Origin: an uncultured Erysipelotrichaceae bacterium
GTDB taxonomy: Bacteria > Bacillota_I > Bacilli_A > RF39 > UBA660
Length of the DNA stretch: 50,002 nucleotides
Direction of reading: 5' to 3'
Assembly: GCA_902783435.1 (NCBI GenBank)
Contig: CACZQV010000039.1
Span: forward strand, 1 to 50,002
In this document: one piece after another, positions 9,301 to 16,912 of the stretch
Numbering within the stretch: position 1 is the first letter of the stretch
Layout: each line of letters begins with the position of its first letter
Made by a program: the position numbers and the translations under genes
Notes under the pieces: model-generated
Told to the model about the DNA's origin: nothing
The model's database searches: none
The model's input: only the letters and a program-made list of their open reading frames with translations

Positions 9301-9349
9301 ATTATAACATAAATATATACTATTCGACATTTTTCGACAAAATATGACA
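9301..9349 (-). promoter_or_regulatory. Promoter with three 10-bp-spaced TGTCG-type boxes
   Basis: On the minus strand TATAAT (+ strand 9301-9306) is preceded, at 17 nt, by TGTCGA (9324-9329) in the -35 position. Boxes TGTCGAA (9323-9329), TGTCGAA (9333-9339) and TGTCATA (9343-9349) repeat every 10 bp. TGTCGAA resembles the Spo0A box of Firmicutes, but no Spo0A is seen here, so the regulator is open. Confidence 0.5.
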
Positions 9350-9431
9350 GTTTGGATTGTTCCCTTCAGGGGGCCCGCCAGGCGTTAAATTTGACCCTTG
9401 GAAAGCCTTATTTTACGGCGCTTTTTTATTT

Positions 9432-9488
9432 TCAGGTACCACAAAAAGTGTTATTTTTTTCGTACTTAGTATCTAAAATCGTACCTGA
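9432..9488. repeat. CAGGTAC inverted repeat / direct repeat, left copy
   Basis: TCAGGTAC (9432-9439) pairs with GTACCTGA (9481-9488). The 19 nt at 9470-9488 match 12395-12413 at 17 of 19 positions in the same orientation, so the element flanks the nuclease/methyltransferase module on both sides. Confidence 0.6.
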
Positions 9489-9554
9489 GTATTTTTCGAA
9501 TAAGATAATATAAGGGTTTAAAGAAGTTTTGCTCTCTTCTTGTCGAGAAGAGCA

Positions 9555-9585
9555 AAAGAAAAAGCCAATTTGTTAGATTGACTTT
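9555..9585 (-). terminator. Intrinsic terminator ending the putative RNA
   Basis: On the minus strand AAAGTCAAT and ATTGGCTTT (+ strand 9577-9585 and 9561-9569) form a 9-bp stem with one G-T pair and a 7-nt loop, followed by TTCTTTT. Confidence 0.7.
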
Positions 9586-9863
9586 TACCTGTAAACATCG
9601 TATTTCATTATATAATATGCATCGTATATATCAAAATACTCCACTTGCAAGAGGTTAACATCCCCCTTATCTACTACTTTTCGCTTACATAATTATTTGA
9701 AGTGGCGTAATAGATTTAATAATAATTTAATTACTTTAACAAAAATCAGCGTTCTAGAACCACATCAAATTACTAAAGCTTAGCTATTAAATTTAAATAT
9801 TAAGCGTGTACCACTTCAGGTAAAACCGCCTTTAATATTTTAAACACGGTATCACCTTCTTTC

Positions 9864-9889
9864 CGTTGAAACAATAAATCGTTTCAACG
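9864..9889. other. Perfect 9-bp hairpin
   Basis: CGTTGAAAC and GTTTCAACG around an 8-nt loop. On the plus strand it is followed by TTTTC and could terminate transcription. On the minus strand it would be the 5' end of the putative RNA. Confidence 0.55.
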
Positions 9890-9895
9890 TTTTCT

Positions 9896-9924
9896 ATTAT
9901 ATCACATATTACGGTTTTTCCGTA
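9896..9924 (-). promoter_or_regulatory. Promoter with TACGG-CCGTA palindrome
   Basis: Minus-strand TATAAT (9896-9901) lies 8 nt from the palindrome TACGGTTTTTCCGTA (9910-9924), which covers the -35 region. No good TTGACA is present. The same arrangement, with 13 of 15 palindrome bases conserved and 9-nt spacing, occurs before the methyltransferase gene at 12254-12283, which suggests a shared activator or repressor. Confidence 0.55.
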
Positions 9925-9989
9925 GTTTTTTTACAATTTTTTGGTAATTATTAATTGTAATTTAATTAAAAAACCATATTTCTATGGTC

Positions 9990-11153
9990 TTATCTATTTC
10001 CTTTAGCTCTATTATGTGTTTGGCATAACATTTGGCAATTATCCATATCTGTTGCTCCACCCTTACTCCAAGCAGTAACGTGATCAGCATCCATCTCTTT
10101 TAATTCCCAAATTTTATCTTTTGTATTGTCGTGTCCTAAAGCACATAATGGACAATTACTTATCCCTTTTAATTTAGCATCCTTAGTTTGTTTTTCATAA
10201 ACAACTCTTTTAGTATTATCATCAAATACTCTAATATTTAATAGTTTAGTGTCCTTACATCCACCAAGAATAAATTCACAAATTCCTTTTGTATCTTGTA
10301 CTTGTGGATCAGCATATAATTCACATAATTTTTCTGATACTTTATTTGGATCATATGAGTTACTATGATATGTTTCATATAATCTTCCCCATTCAAGTCC
10401 TTTCATATCAGATTTAACATCTTTAAAAACAGTGGATGCCCACGTAATAACTGAATTAAAATATGTTTTTAACTCATTTATATTAGTATCAAATCTATGT
10501 TGACTCATATATTTATCAATATTGCCTTTACTAACCCAATCTAATGCAGTAGCAAGAAAATCTTGTCTATTAACAGTTCCTTTTATATATGCTTCCCATT
10601 TTTGAATATTAGCATTATTTGAATTTGAGAATTCTTCACGAGCTAATGTTACAAATGGTCCAGAATAGATTGCATTTAATAACTCTTGATTATTTAGTGG
10701 TACTCCAACTATATTAATTGTCTTAAACCATTCTTTTATTTCTGATTCTTCTCCTTCACAAATATATATTGTTAATTGTGAATCAAGTATCTTATCTTGT
10801 AAATCTTTTGCAAGTCCATCGAAATATTGCTCCATGCCATGTTCATCTTTAATTGCAAATTTACTTGTTATATATCTTCCAAAACTTGTTACTCTTTGTT
10901 GACCATCCAATATTTCATATTTATCTTCTCCAACTTTAACAAAATATAGTAATCCTAAAGGGTAACCTTTAAGTAGTGAATCGATTACTGCAACATCTCT
11001 TTTTCCATCAGCATAAATATAATTTCTTTGATATTCAGGCTGTATAGTTAATTTTCCACCCCAACCAAATAATCCTTTTCCTTCATATTCATTGTAAACA
11101 AAACCCTCATTTATATCTCTAACAGTTAAATCAGTTTTCAATATTGTTTTCAT
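9990..11153 (-). CDS. DUF262-HNH endonuclease (restriction-type nuclease)
   Basis: This 387-aa protein has an N-terminal DUF262 domain, with PEYQRNYIY and the hallmark DGQQRVTS (around residues 38-46 and 82-89). A C-terminal HNH nuclease follows: a CPLC pair, [32 protein letters not shown]262 proteins (as in GmrSD-type systems) bind and hydrolyse nucleotides and control DNA cleavage; HNH cuts DNA. It overlaps the methyltransferase gene (which ends at 11131) by 23 nt, so the pair is translated together and probably acts as a two-gene restriction-modification system, with this as the nuclease. The ATG at 11153 is chosen because AAGGAGG (11160-11166) is 6 nt upstream; the TTG just before is less likely. 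Confidence 0.85.
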   Translation of the reverse strand: MKTILKTDLTVRDINEGFVYNEYEGKGLFGWGGKLTIQPEYQRNYIYADGKRDVAVIDSLLKGYPLGLLYFVKVGEDKYEILDGQQRVTSFGRYITSKFAIKDEHGMEQYFDGLAKDLQDKILDSQLTIYICEGEESEIKEWFKTINIVGVPLNNQELLNAIYSGPFVTLAREEFSNSNNANIQKWEAYIKGTVNRQDFLATALDWVSKGNIDKYMSQHRFDTNINELKTYFNSVITWASTVFKDVKSDMKGLEWGRLYETYHSNSYDPNKVSEKLCELYADPQVQDTKGICEFILGGCKDTKLLNIRVFDDNTKRVVYEKQTKDAKLKGISNCPLCALGHDNTKDKIWELKEMDADHVTAWSKGGATDMDNCQMLCQTHNRAKGNR

Positions 11154-12219
11154 CAATATCCTCCTTAAATATTATTATAATTCGTGCAAAAACTTTTTTA
11201 CCATCTACGTATGGATAGCCAAAATTATCTTCCGTAATCTTAGTTGTTGCCATCTCACCCAATATTTGAAATTGATTTGGATTATACTTTGATAAAAAAC
11301 TAACTGGCACGCCCATTTTTCCTTTATAATTACGCGGGATTGAATCTGTATATGGTATATGAATCGCATCATAATTATCATATTTTTTATAACCTATATT
11401 TTTAACTTCTTTATGCTTACTATATTTAATATTATCTTCCATAGTCATTAATTGCATAATTTGATGCCTGTTACCTAACTCTATATTTGTATACCAACAA
11501 CAATTGCGGAATTTAACAAGCTTTGTTTCCGGATCATATACACCATCAACATAATCATTTTGACAATTCTCTGGAATCGAAAAATATGCATTGCCGGCAT
11601 TAAATCCATTACCAAGCCACATTTTATTATTCTTTATGTATGGAAATACTTCGGAATATGTTGCTGATGTTAAACTTCCGATTATTAAAAATTCCTTTTT
11701 AGCTTCCATAATCCAGGCTAGGAACTCCCTAAATAAACTAAATGGAGGATTTGTAATTATCACATCTGCTTCATCTCTAATTTTTTTTACTTCTTCCGAT
11801 CTAAAATCTCCATCACCATTCAAATATTCAAAATCTATATCTTCAATGTTTATCTTTCCTGATTTATCAGTGTCTCTTTCTAAAATAAATAGTTTACCAT
11901 GGGATTGTGTTTTAGTTTTATCAAATTTTGGCGAATTCTGTTCAAATAATGACAATTGCACCATCACATGCTCTTTTTTTTCATTTGCATAGCTTGTAGA
12001 TATCAACTTTTTTAAACCTAGTTTTTCAAAATTCTGTGCAAAAAACTTTGTAAAATTACTCCATTCAGGATCATCACATGGCAAAAAAATAGTTTTTCCA
12101 CTGAATACGTTTGGATTATATTCCAAATAAGCATTTATCTCTCTCTGAATATCAGAAAACTGCGTATAAAATTCATCATTTTTTGTGTTTCTTGCTCTTT
12201 GTAAATCTTTCTTTGCCAT
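11131..12219 (-). CDS. EcoRI-family adenine-specific DNA methyltransferase
   Basis: This 362-aa protein begins [19 protein letters not shown], the typical start of EcoRI-type N6-adenine methylases. Around residue 155 it has [15 protein letters not shown], containing the catalytic [16 protein letters not shown] near the N-terminus is also characteristic. It would methylate adenine in the host's copy of the target site and protect it from the DUF262-HNH nuclease encoded next. The site itself is unknown. The start ATG 12219 follows GGTGA by 5 nt; a GTG at 12231 is in frame but too close to its own GGAG. The palindrome promoter at 12254-12283 drives it. Confidence 0.88.
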   Translation of the reverse strand: MAKKDLQRARNTKNDEFYTQFSDIQREINAYLEYNPNVFSGKTIFLPCDDPEWSNFTKFFAQNFEKLGLKKLISTSYANEKKEHVMVQLSLFEQNSPKFDKTKTQSHGKLFILERDTDKSGKINIEDIDFEYLNGDGDFRSEEVKKIRDEADVIITNPPFSLFREFLAWIMEAKKEFLIIGSLTSATYSEVFPYIKNNKMWLGNGFNAGNAYFSIPENCQNDYVDGVYDPETKLVKFRNCCWYTNIELGNRHQIMQLMTMEDNIKYSKHKEVKNIGYKKYDNYDAIHIPYTDSIPRNYKGKMGVPVSFLSKYNPNQFQILGEMATTKITEDNFGYPYVDGKKVFARIIIIFKEDIDENNIEN

Positions 12220-12253
12220 ACTTCTCACCACTCCAAAGTTATTGCCTAAATAA

Positions 12254-12283
12254 ATTATATCATATAATTATGGTTATTCCGTA
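12254..12283 (-). promoter_or_regulatory. Methyltransferase promoter with TATGG-CCGTA palindrome
   Basis: Minus-strand TATAAT (12254-12259) is followed, after 9 nt, by TATGGTTATTCCGTA (12269-12283). This differs at two of 15 positions from the palindrome at 9910-9924. ACGGAA occupies the -35 position at 17-nt spacing. Restriction-modification systems are often controlled by a C protein binding such palindromes, but none is encoded here. Confidence 0.6.
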
Positions 12284-12377
12284 ATTTTTGATTATAAAAA
12301 TTTAAAATTCTTTTATTTTTAGTAACAAAAATTCAATTTTTGTTTTCTTCCTCCTGGTACAGAAAAAAGCCTAATTC

Positions 12378-12413
12378 TCAGGTACGCAAGACCTTATCCA
12401 AATTCGTACCTGA
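12378..12413. repeat. CAGGTAC inverted repeat / direct repeat, right copy
   Basis: TCAGGTACG (12378-12386) and CGTACCTGA (12405-12413) are a perfect 9-bp inverted repeat. The right arm and its preceding bases (12395-12413) match 9470-9488 at 17 of 19 positions. See the left copy at 9432-9488. Confidence 0.65.
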
Positions 12414-12484
12414 TTCGTAATTTTTATTAATTTGTTGTAAGGAATCAAATCCTTGTAAGCACTTATAAATAAAGGACAAAATTA

Positions 12485-12512
12485 AGAAAAGAACCATTAA
12501 ATTACGGTTCTT
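12485..12512 (-). terminator. Terminator-like hairpin
   Basis: AAGAACC (12489-12495) and GGTTCTT (12506-12512) with a 10-nt loop. On the minus strand TTCTTAATTTT follows. It may be a back-up terminator after the helicase gene. Confidence 0.5.
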
Positions 12513-12545
12513 ATGGGGAAAAGAGCAATCTCAACTATCATATTT

Positions 12546-12560
12546 TGTCGAATTATGTCG
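12546..12560 (+). repeat. TGTCG 10-bp tandem
   Basis: TGTCGAATTATGTCG, identical to 14830-14844. The match extends through TTTTGTCGAATTATGTCGTT on the left and centre, then diverges. It lies just beyond the helicase terminator. Confidence 0.6.
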
Positions 12561-12566
12561 TTATTT

Positions 12567-12597
12567 ATAAAAAAAGAATAATACTAGCTATTATTCT
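12567..12597 (-). terminator. Intrinsic terminator of the helicase gene
   Basis: AGAATAATA (12575-12583) and TATTATTCT (12589-12597) with a 5-nt loop overlap the stop codon. A seven-base T-run follows on the minus strand. Confidence 0.75.
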
Positions 12598-14779
12598 CTT
12601 CACATATTTCTTTTATTTGATCAACAAATATACTTCTATGTTCCTTATTACGATTATATAGTATATATACATAATTCTTTGTTCTTGTTAGAGCTACATA
12701 GAATAATCTTCTTTCTTCTGAATCTTTGTAGTCTTTATCTATAGGTTTATTTTTAAATAAACTTAATATCCAATGTTCATAATGATTTTCATTAGGAAAA
12801 TCTTGATTCATACCTATTATTATTACTTCATCATATGTTAATCCTTTTGATTTATGAATAGTCATTCCTTCTAATTCTATATCTTCTATTGATCTAATTT
12901 TTATCCTATTATCTCCTGCTTTAATAAACTCTGAATCGTAAAAGCATTTATTGATCATATTATTATTTCTAGCTAGAATTAAAATTGAATGATCTGGATT
13001 TTTTTCATGTATTTTAGATATTAATTTCTTTAATGTTTGATATTCTATACGATCATCATATAAGTTATCGTCTATTTTATCATTGTATTCTATAAATCTA
13101 ATTGGATCACGTAAGTGTTTTTTTGAAATTAATTCTTTATGTATTTGATATGGATTTTGCATTATAAATTCACTACTAATATCTACTAATTCTTGTGAAT
13201 TTCTATATACATTTCTAATAAAGAAAGTAGTAGGATTATAAAAGTATTTATTAAAGTTAATACTATAACCTATATTAGAACCTCTAAATGCATAAATACT
13301 TTGCCAATCATCACCTACTGCATATACTTTTGAATTAAATCTATCAGCTGTTTTTTTAGTTAATTGGTATTCTCCATCTGATATATCTTGATACTCATCA
13401 ATTATTATATATTCATATTGTGTTAAATCATTTAAGTATTTTCTATCAGATATATATTTATTAACATAATATAGTAAATCTGCAAAATCAAATGTGTAAA
13501 TATCTGGTTTATATAATCTTTCTGTGTAATATATATAGAATTCATTAAATAATTCAAATTGTTTCATTGCTAATGGTTGTAGTGAATTTGGTAATGTATT
13601 TATATAGTTTTTTATTATTATTTGGTAATTATTTCTATTAACATTTCCTTTTATATTTTCTAAGATGTTATAAAATAGTTTTTTCAAATCATTTATTGGT
13701 GCTAGTTTATTATGTTCTAGTATATGATTATATATTTCTTCATCTGATCTATCTTTATATACAAACCCTTGTTCTTTTAGTTTTGAATCTAGTGTACTTT
13801 CTATTTCTTTCATATTCATACGATCTATATATATAAACTTATTATTATTTCTATTATGAAAATTAATTTTCATATTTTTGATTCTATTATAACTTATACT
13901 ATTCATACCAAAATATTCAAGATAAACATTTTCTCCTTCTAAATTTAGAGTAAAGTCTGGTTTATATATTTTTCTATCTTCTACTAGGCTTTCATATATT
14001 TTTTCATATGAATAATTTATACCATGTTTATATAAGAAATTGGCAATAACTGCTTCACCGCGTGATTTTACATAATCACCTTTTATAGTAAGTATTCCTT
14101 TATCTTTTTCATCAGCACTATATTGTCTATATATCCATTTTTCAATTTCTTGTGTTATTCCGTCTTTTTGCTCTGCAGTTTCTATTCTGTATTCTTTATA
14201 GTCTTTAAAGAATGATTCATAGTCATTATATTTTTTATAATTAGTTAAAAAGTAGTTACTATATTTAAAATATACTATGATATCATTTTCATCACCTTTA
14301 TTATTTAGAAATTTTTCGAATTCACTCTTTTTAAAGTTATCAATTAATTGATTAATTCTTTCTTCTTTATACAATTTTTCTATATAGTCATAAAATACTT
14401 TTTCTTTAAAATTATAATCTACTACTTCACACATTTTATTATGAAATAATCTTCTAATATATTTATAAGCTAGTGAATGGAAAGTAGTAACATCTGTATT
14501 AATATTGAATTGATCATTAATTAGATTTCTTAGTTCTTCTACTGCTTTTCTCGTATAGCTTACTACTACTATTTTTGATGGGTCTACATGTTTAATATCT
14601 ACTAGGTATTTAACTTTAGCAACCATAGTGGTAGTTTTACCTGTTCCTGCTCCAGTCAATATTAAAACTGCAGGATCATCATTGATTACTGCATTAATTT
14701 GATCATCATCTAATATGATATTTGGATCAATTTCTTTGAACATGTTATGAAAATAATTTCTTAGTTCATCACTTATCAT
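12584..14779 (-). CDS. Helicase IV-like (UvrD family) SF1 DNA helicase
   Basis: This 731-aa SF1A helicase has motif I LTGAGTGKTTT (about 37-47), motif Ia VVSYTRKAVEEL, motif II IIIDEYQD, motif III VGDDWQSIYAFRGSN and motif VI ALTRTKNYVYIL near the C-terminus. Between motifs Ia and II it carries a helicase IV-type insert with YKPDFTL and VYLEYFGM, which looks like a nuclease-fold strand pair (Asp...Glu). E. coli HelD is 684 aa; the N-terminal domain seen there is not obvious here. It would use ATP to move 3'-5' on single-stranded DNA. Repair is the default role. Its position among restriction genes makes defence possible. Minus-strand TATAAT lies at 14805-14810. Confidence 0.85.
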   Translation of the reverse strand: MISDELRNYFHNMFKEIDPNIILDDDQINAVINDDPAVLILTGAGTGKTTTMVAKVKYLVDIKHVDPSKIVVVSYTRKAVEELRNLINDQFNINTDVTTFHSLAYKYIRRLFHNKMCEVVDYNFKEKVFYDYIEKLYKEERINQLIDNFKKSEFEKFLNNKGDENDIIVYFKYSNYFLTNYKKYNDYESFFKDYKEYRIETAEQKDGITQEIEKWIYRQYSADEKDKGILTIKGDYVKSRGEAVIANFLYKHGINYSYEKIYESLVEDRKIYKPDFTLNLEGENVYLEYFGMNSISYNRIKNMKINFHNRNNNKFIYIDRMNMKEIESTLDSKLKEQGFVYKDRSDEEIYNHILEHNKLAPINDLKKLFYNILENIKGNVNRNNYQIIIKNYINTLPNSLQPLAMKQFELFNEFYIYYTERLYKPDIYTFDFADLLYYVNKYISDRKYLNDLTQYEYIIIDEYQDISDGEYQLTKKTADRFNSKVYAVGDDWQSIYAFRGSNIGYSINFNKYFYNPTTFFIRNVYRNSQELVDISSEFIMQNPYQIHKELISKKHLRDPIRFIEYNDKIDDNLYDDRIEYQTLKKLISKIHEKNPDHSILILARNNNMINKCFYDSEFIKAGDNRIKIRSIEDIELEGMTIHKSKGLTYDEVIIIGMNQDFPNENHYEHWILSLFKNKPIDKDYKDSEERRLFYVALTRTKNYVYILYNRNKEHRSIFVDQIKEICEENNS

Positions 14780-14841
14780 ACACTACCCTATCCTTATTAT
14801 TTTTATTATAACATTGTTTTTTATTTTTTTGTCGAATTATG

Positions 14842-14872
14842 TCGTTATTTGGGTATAAAAAAAAACTTATTT
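14842..14872 (+). repeat. 31-nt repeat, left copy (flanks metabolic cluster)
   Basis: TCGTTATTTGGGTAT + A9 + CTTATTT. It matches 25383-25414 with one inserted base. It follows a TGTCG tandem (14830-14844), which is shared with 12546-12560. Confidence 0.65.
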
Positions 14873-14987
14873 AATTAATACTTTCTCGTATTTATTACAT
14901 AGTTCTATTAAGTAATCTTTTCTTACTAGGTATTGTATCCGTATTTCCACCTATATTAACTGCTACTATTATTATTGTTTTATTCAT
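14867..14987 (-). pseudogene. Possible small gene remnant with frameshift
   Basis: A frame starting ATG 14987 after AAGAGG reads MNKTIIIVAVNIGGNTDTIP and stops at 14895. Dropping one base after about codon 12 opens a second frame (VEIRIQYLVRKDYLIELC...) to a stop at 14867, with plausible composition for this genome. It could be a decayed gene fragment or chance. I do not recognise a family. Confidence 0.25.
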
Positions 14988-15077
14988 GGTAATCCTCTTA
15001 TTAGGAATATAACATAAAATTATTAACATTTCTTATATTCTTGAAAACTATAGCAATAAGAAAATACATTGGTTTTA

Positions 15078-15106
15078 TTGAATTTTTTACTATTAAGTGG
15101 TATAAT
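15078..15106 (+). promoter_or_regulatory. cofE promoter
   Basis: -35 TTGAAT (15078-15083), 17-nt spacer, -10 TATAAT (15101-15106). Confidence 0.75.
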
Positions 15107-15126
15107 ATGGGTGCTTAAAGCAAGTT

Positions 15127-15144
15127 CTAAATAAATTTATTTAG
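15127..15144. promoter_or_regulatory. 18-bp perfect palindrome in the cofE leader
   Basis: CTAAATAAATTTATTTAG is its own reverse complement. It lies about 20 nt after the likely transcription start and before the AAAGGAGG site at about 15161-15168. It could be an operator or an mRNA hairpin. Confidence 0.45.
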
Positions 15145-15174
15145 AGTGCAAAAATCGTGTAAAGGAGGAACTCT

Positions 15175-15909
15175 ATGATGAGTATTGAATACATAGCAAT
15201 TCCTAATATCCCTATTGTAAATATCGGAGATGATATTGCTAAAATAATAGTTAAAAATTGCTACGAAAATAATATTCAAATTTGTGATGGTGATATAATA
15301 GTCATCGCACAGAAAATAGTATCCATCTCTGAAAATGCAATTGTAAATTTAAATAATGTCGTACCTTCCGAAAAAGCTATTGAAATTGCAAAACTAACTG
15401 GAAGAACTCCAGAAGAATGTCAAGTTTTTCTAGATGAATCTTCTGAAATAATAGAAATTTCTGGAAGACATGTTGTAACTAGACATAGAAATGGATATGT
15501 TTGTACTAGTGCAGGTGTTGATAAGTCAAATGTATCAGATAAGAAAGACAGATTAGTAACTCTTCTTCCAAAAGATCCTGATGAAAGTGCTAATAAAATA
15601 AGAATAGCAATAAGAGAAATGCTTGGTGTTGACGTTGCAGTTATTATTAATGATACTATGGGAAAACCATACAGAAGAGGTTCAATCAGCGAGTCAATCG
15701 GTATTGCTGGTATAGATGCATTAGAAGAAAAAGAAACTCAAGATCTTTTTGGAAATCCTTCAAAATCTCAAGTTGCATTAGTTGATGAATTAGCTTCTGC
15801 AGCTGCTATTTTAATGGGAGAATCAAATGAACAAAATCCTATAGTTCTTGTTAAAGGTGTTAACTATACAAGAAATGAAAATGCTAGCATACGTAAAATT
15901 TTAAAATAA
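15175..15909 (+). CDS. cofE: CofE-type coenzyme F420:L-glutamate ligase family protein
   Basis: This 244-aa protein matches the whole CofE family (also the N-terminal domain of FbiB), which adds gamma-linked glutamate to F420-0 using GTP. Visible landmarks are GDDIAKII, GDIIVIAQKIVS, PSEKAIEIA, CTSAGVDKSNV, LLPKDPDESA, VIINDTMGKPYRRGS, AIGIAGIDALEEKET-like residues (here SIGIAGIDALEEKE) and VDELASAAAILMGES. No other F420 biosynthesis gene is in the window and F420 is not expected in this kind of organism, so the true acceptor may be another carboxylated metabolite. Two ATGs are possible (15175, 15178), after AAAGGAGGAACTCT. It points towards the ten-gene operon and ends in a terminator shared with it. 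Confidence 0.82.
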   Translation: MMSIEYIAIPNIPIVNIGDDIAKIIVKNCYENNIQICDGDIIVIAQKIVSISENAIVNLNNVVPSEKAIEIAKLTGRTPEECQVFLDESSEIIEISGRHVVTRHRNGYVCTSAGVDKSNVSDKKDRLVTLLPKDPDESANKIRIAIREMLGVDVAVIINDTMGKPYRRGSISESIGIAGIDALEEKETQDLFGNPSKSQVALVDELASAAAILMGESNEQNPIVLVKGVNYTRNENASIRKILK

Positions 15910-15925
15910 TTTTATTATTTAAATT

Positions 15926-15955
15926 AAAAAGAGGCTTCTTTATGAAGTCTCTTTC
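15926..15955. terminator. Terminator between cofE and the ten-gene operon
   Basis: AAAGAGGCTTC and GAAGTCTCTTT (15928-15954) form an 11-bp stem with one G-T pair. A good T-run follows on the minus strand, a weaker one on the plus strand. Confidence 0.8.
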
Positions 15956-15958
15956 TTA

Positions 15959-16897
15959 TTATCTTACTTTTTCTTTAGGTAAATCTTTTCCATTTACTAT
16001 TTCCATTAATGAATTAATTACTTTATCTTTTTCTTTTACAATTCCTAATAATCCTAAATAATGTTTTAATGCATATATATTTAATCTTTCATTAAGATGA
16101 TTAAATTTGAATAACTCTGGATAGTTTTCTTGAATCATACTTAATATATCGCTATAATCTTCTTTTTTTACTTTTTCTTTTAATTCATTATTTACAACTA
16201 ATTCTGGAGTTTTAGACATAATATTAAAAATATTTAATTCATAATCTATAGATGATATTCTTAATCTATCATAATCTAATATTGTTATATTATTATCATC
16301 ATCTATCATAATATTATCAAAATGCATATCAGTATGACATACTCCATAATTAGTTTCATCTAAAGAATCTAAATTTTGAGCTACATATTCTTTTATTTTT
16401 TCATATAAATCAGTAAAATTCATACCTTTATTTTCTAAAGAATCTATTTTTTTCAATATATCTTTTTCAAATTTTCTCTTCCAATCTTCAGGTTCGAACT
16501 CTTTTTCAAATACATCCTTAACTGGTATTTCATGAACTTTTCTTAATTCTATACAAACTTTTCTTATTATATCTCTTTTTTCTTCTTGATTTAATTTATT
16601 CCACTTAAAGAATAAGTTTTCTCCTTGTGCTTGTTCCTCAATTTGCCAAATATTATCTGTATCTAAAGAACTATATAAAATTTTTGGGCAATTAATACTT
16701 TCTTGATACTTTTGACAAAATTTACTTGCTCTTTTAAAATTTTCTATATTTCTTTCATTAACACAAATCTTTAAAATATATTTTCCGTTAATTGAATATA
16801 TTCTGTTTGTATATCCATATGTATTTTGTTCTATACTTTGTACTGGTTCTCCTATAATTTTTTCAATCTCTTTTACATTAATATTATTAGCTTCCAT
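15959..16897 (-). CDS. APH/choline-kinase-like phosphotransferase
   Basis: This 312-aa protein has the aminoglycoside phosphotransferase/choline kinase fold. The N-lobe has YTNRIYSINGKYILKIC (ATP-binding Lys). The catalytic loop is GVCHTDMHFDNIMI, with the H-D-x-x-x-x-N signature, and the metal-binding segment is ITILDYDR. These enzymes phosphorylate a small hydroxylated substrate with ATP. As the last gene of the ten-gene operon it more likely acts on a pathway intermediate or confers self-protection than resistance to clinical aminoglycosides. AGGAGG precedes ATG 16897 by 9 nt. The gap to the upstream gene is 15 nt. Confidence 0.8.
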   Translation of the reverse strand: MEANNINVKEIEKIIGEPVQSIEQNTYGYTNRIYSINGKYILKICVNERNIENFKRASKFCQKYQESINCPKILYSSLDTDNIWQIEEQAQGENLFFKWNKLNQEEKRDIIRKVCIELRKVHEIPVKDVFEKEFEPEDWKRKFEKDILKKIDSLENKGMNFTDLYEKIKEYVAQNLDSLDETNYGVCHTDMHFDNIMIDDDNNITILDYDRLRISSIDYELNIFNIMSKTPELVVNNELKEKVKKEDYSDILSMIQENYPELFKFNHLNERLNIYALKHYLGLLGIVKEKDKVINSLMEIVNGKDLPKEKVR

Positions 16898-16912
16898 TTT
16901 TACTTTCCTCCT

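Larger units (their letters stand above)
9555..9890 (-). ncRNA. Putative structured RNA downstream of the DUF262-HNH gene
   Basis: A minus-strand transcript is predicted between the -10 box at 9896-9901 and the terminator at 9555-9585, about 330 nt. It would begin with a 9-bp perfect hairpin (CGTTGAAAC/GTTTCAACG, 9864-9889). A GAAGTGG/CCACTTC pair about 100 nt apart could close a large domain. Near its 5' end AAGGTGAT precedes a 15-codon frame starting GTG (9847) and ending TAA (9800). I recognise no known RNA family. It could also be a regulatory leader or decayed DNA. Confidence 0.4.
9350..9989. other. Long structured non-coding region
   Basis: About 640 bp without a convincing protein gene. 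From right to left it holds the promoter and palindrome at 9896-9924, hairpin 9864-9889, the putative minus-strand RNA, terminator 9555-9585, a second imperfect hairpin 9527-9557 (TTTTGCT...AGCAAAA) and the CAGGTAC inverted repeat 9432-9488. A markedly GC-richer patch lies at 9361-9420, unlike the surrounding genome and possibly a remnant of foreign DNA. Two tiny reading frames (15 codons at 9800-9847 and 21 codons at 9585-9650) are too short to call genes. Confidence 0.6.
12220..12583. other. Intergenic region between methyltransferase and helicase genes
   Basis: No gene is seen. It holds the promoter/palindrome (12254-12283), the CAGGTAC inverted repeat (12378-12413), a small AAGGA-TCCTT hairpin (12439-12454), a terminator-like hairpin (12489-12512) and a TGTCG tandem (12546-12560). 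Confidence 0.65.
14780..15174. other. Intergenic region left of the cofE cluster
   Basis: It contains the helicase promoter, the repeat at 14830-14872, a small frameshifted reading frame (14867-14987) and the cofE promoter and leader (15078-15174). No RNA gene is recognised. Confidence 0.6.

Noticed and set aside
9585..9650. 21-codon frame ending KYDVYR in the non-coding region
   Set aside because: AAGGGGG is 11 nt from a TTG start and the frame is very short; I could not support it as a gene and kept it as a note.
15959..16897. Aminoglycoside resistance gene
   Set aside because: The fold is shared with choline and other small-molecule kinases, and the gene is the last member of a biosynthetic operon; no basis for a drug-resistance call.
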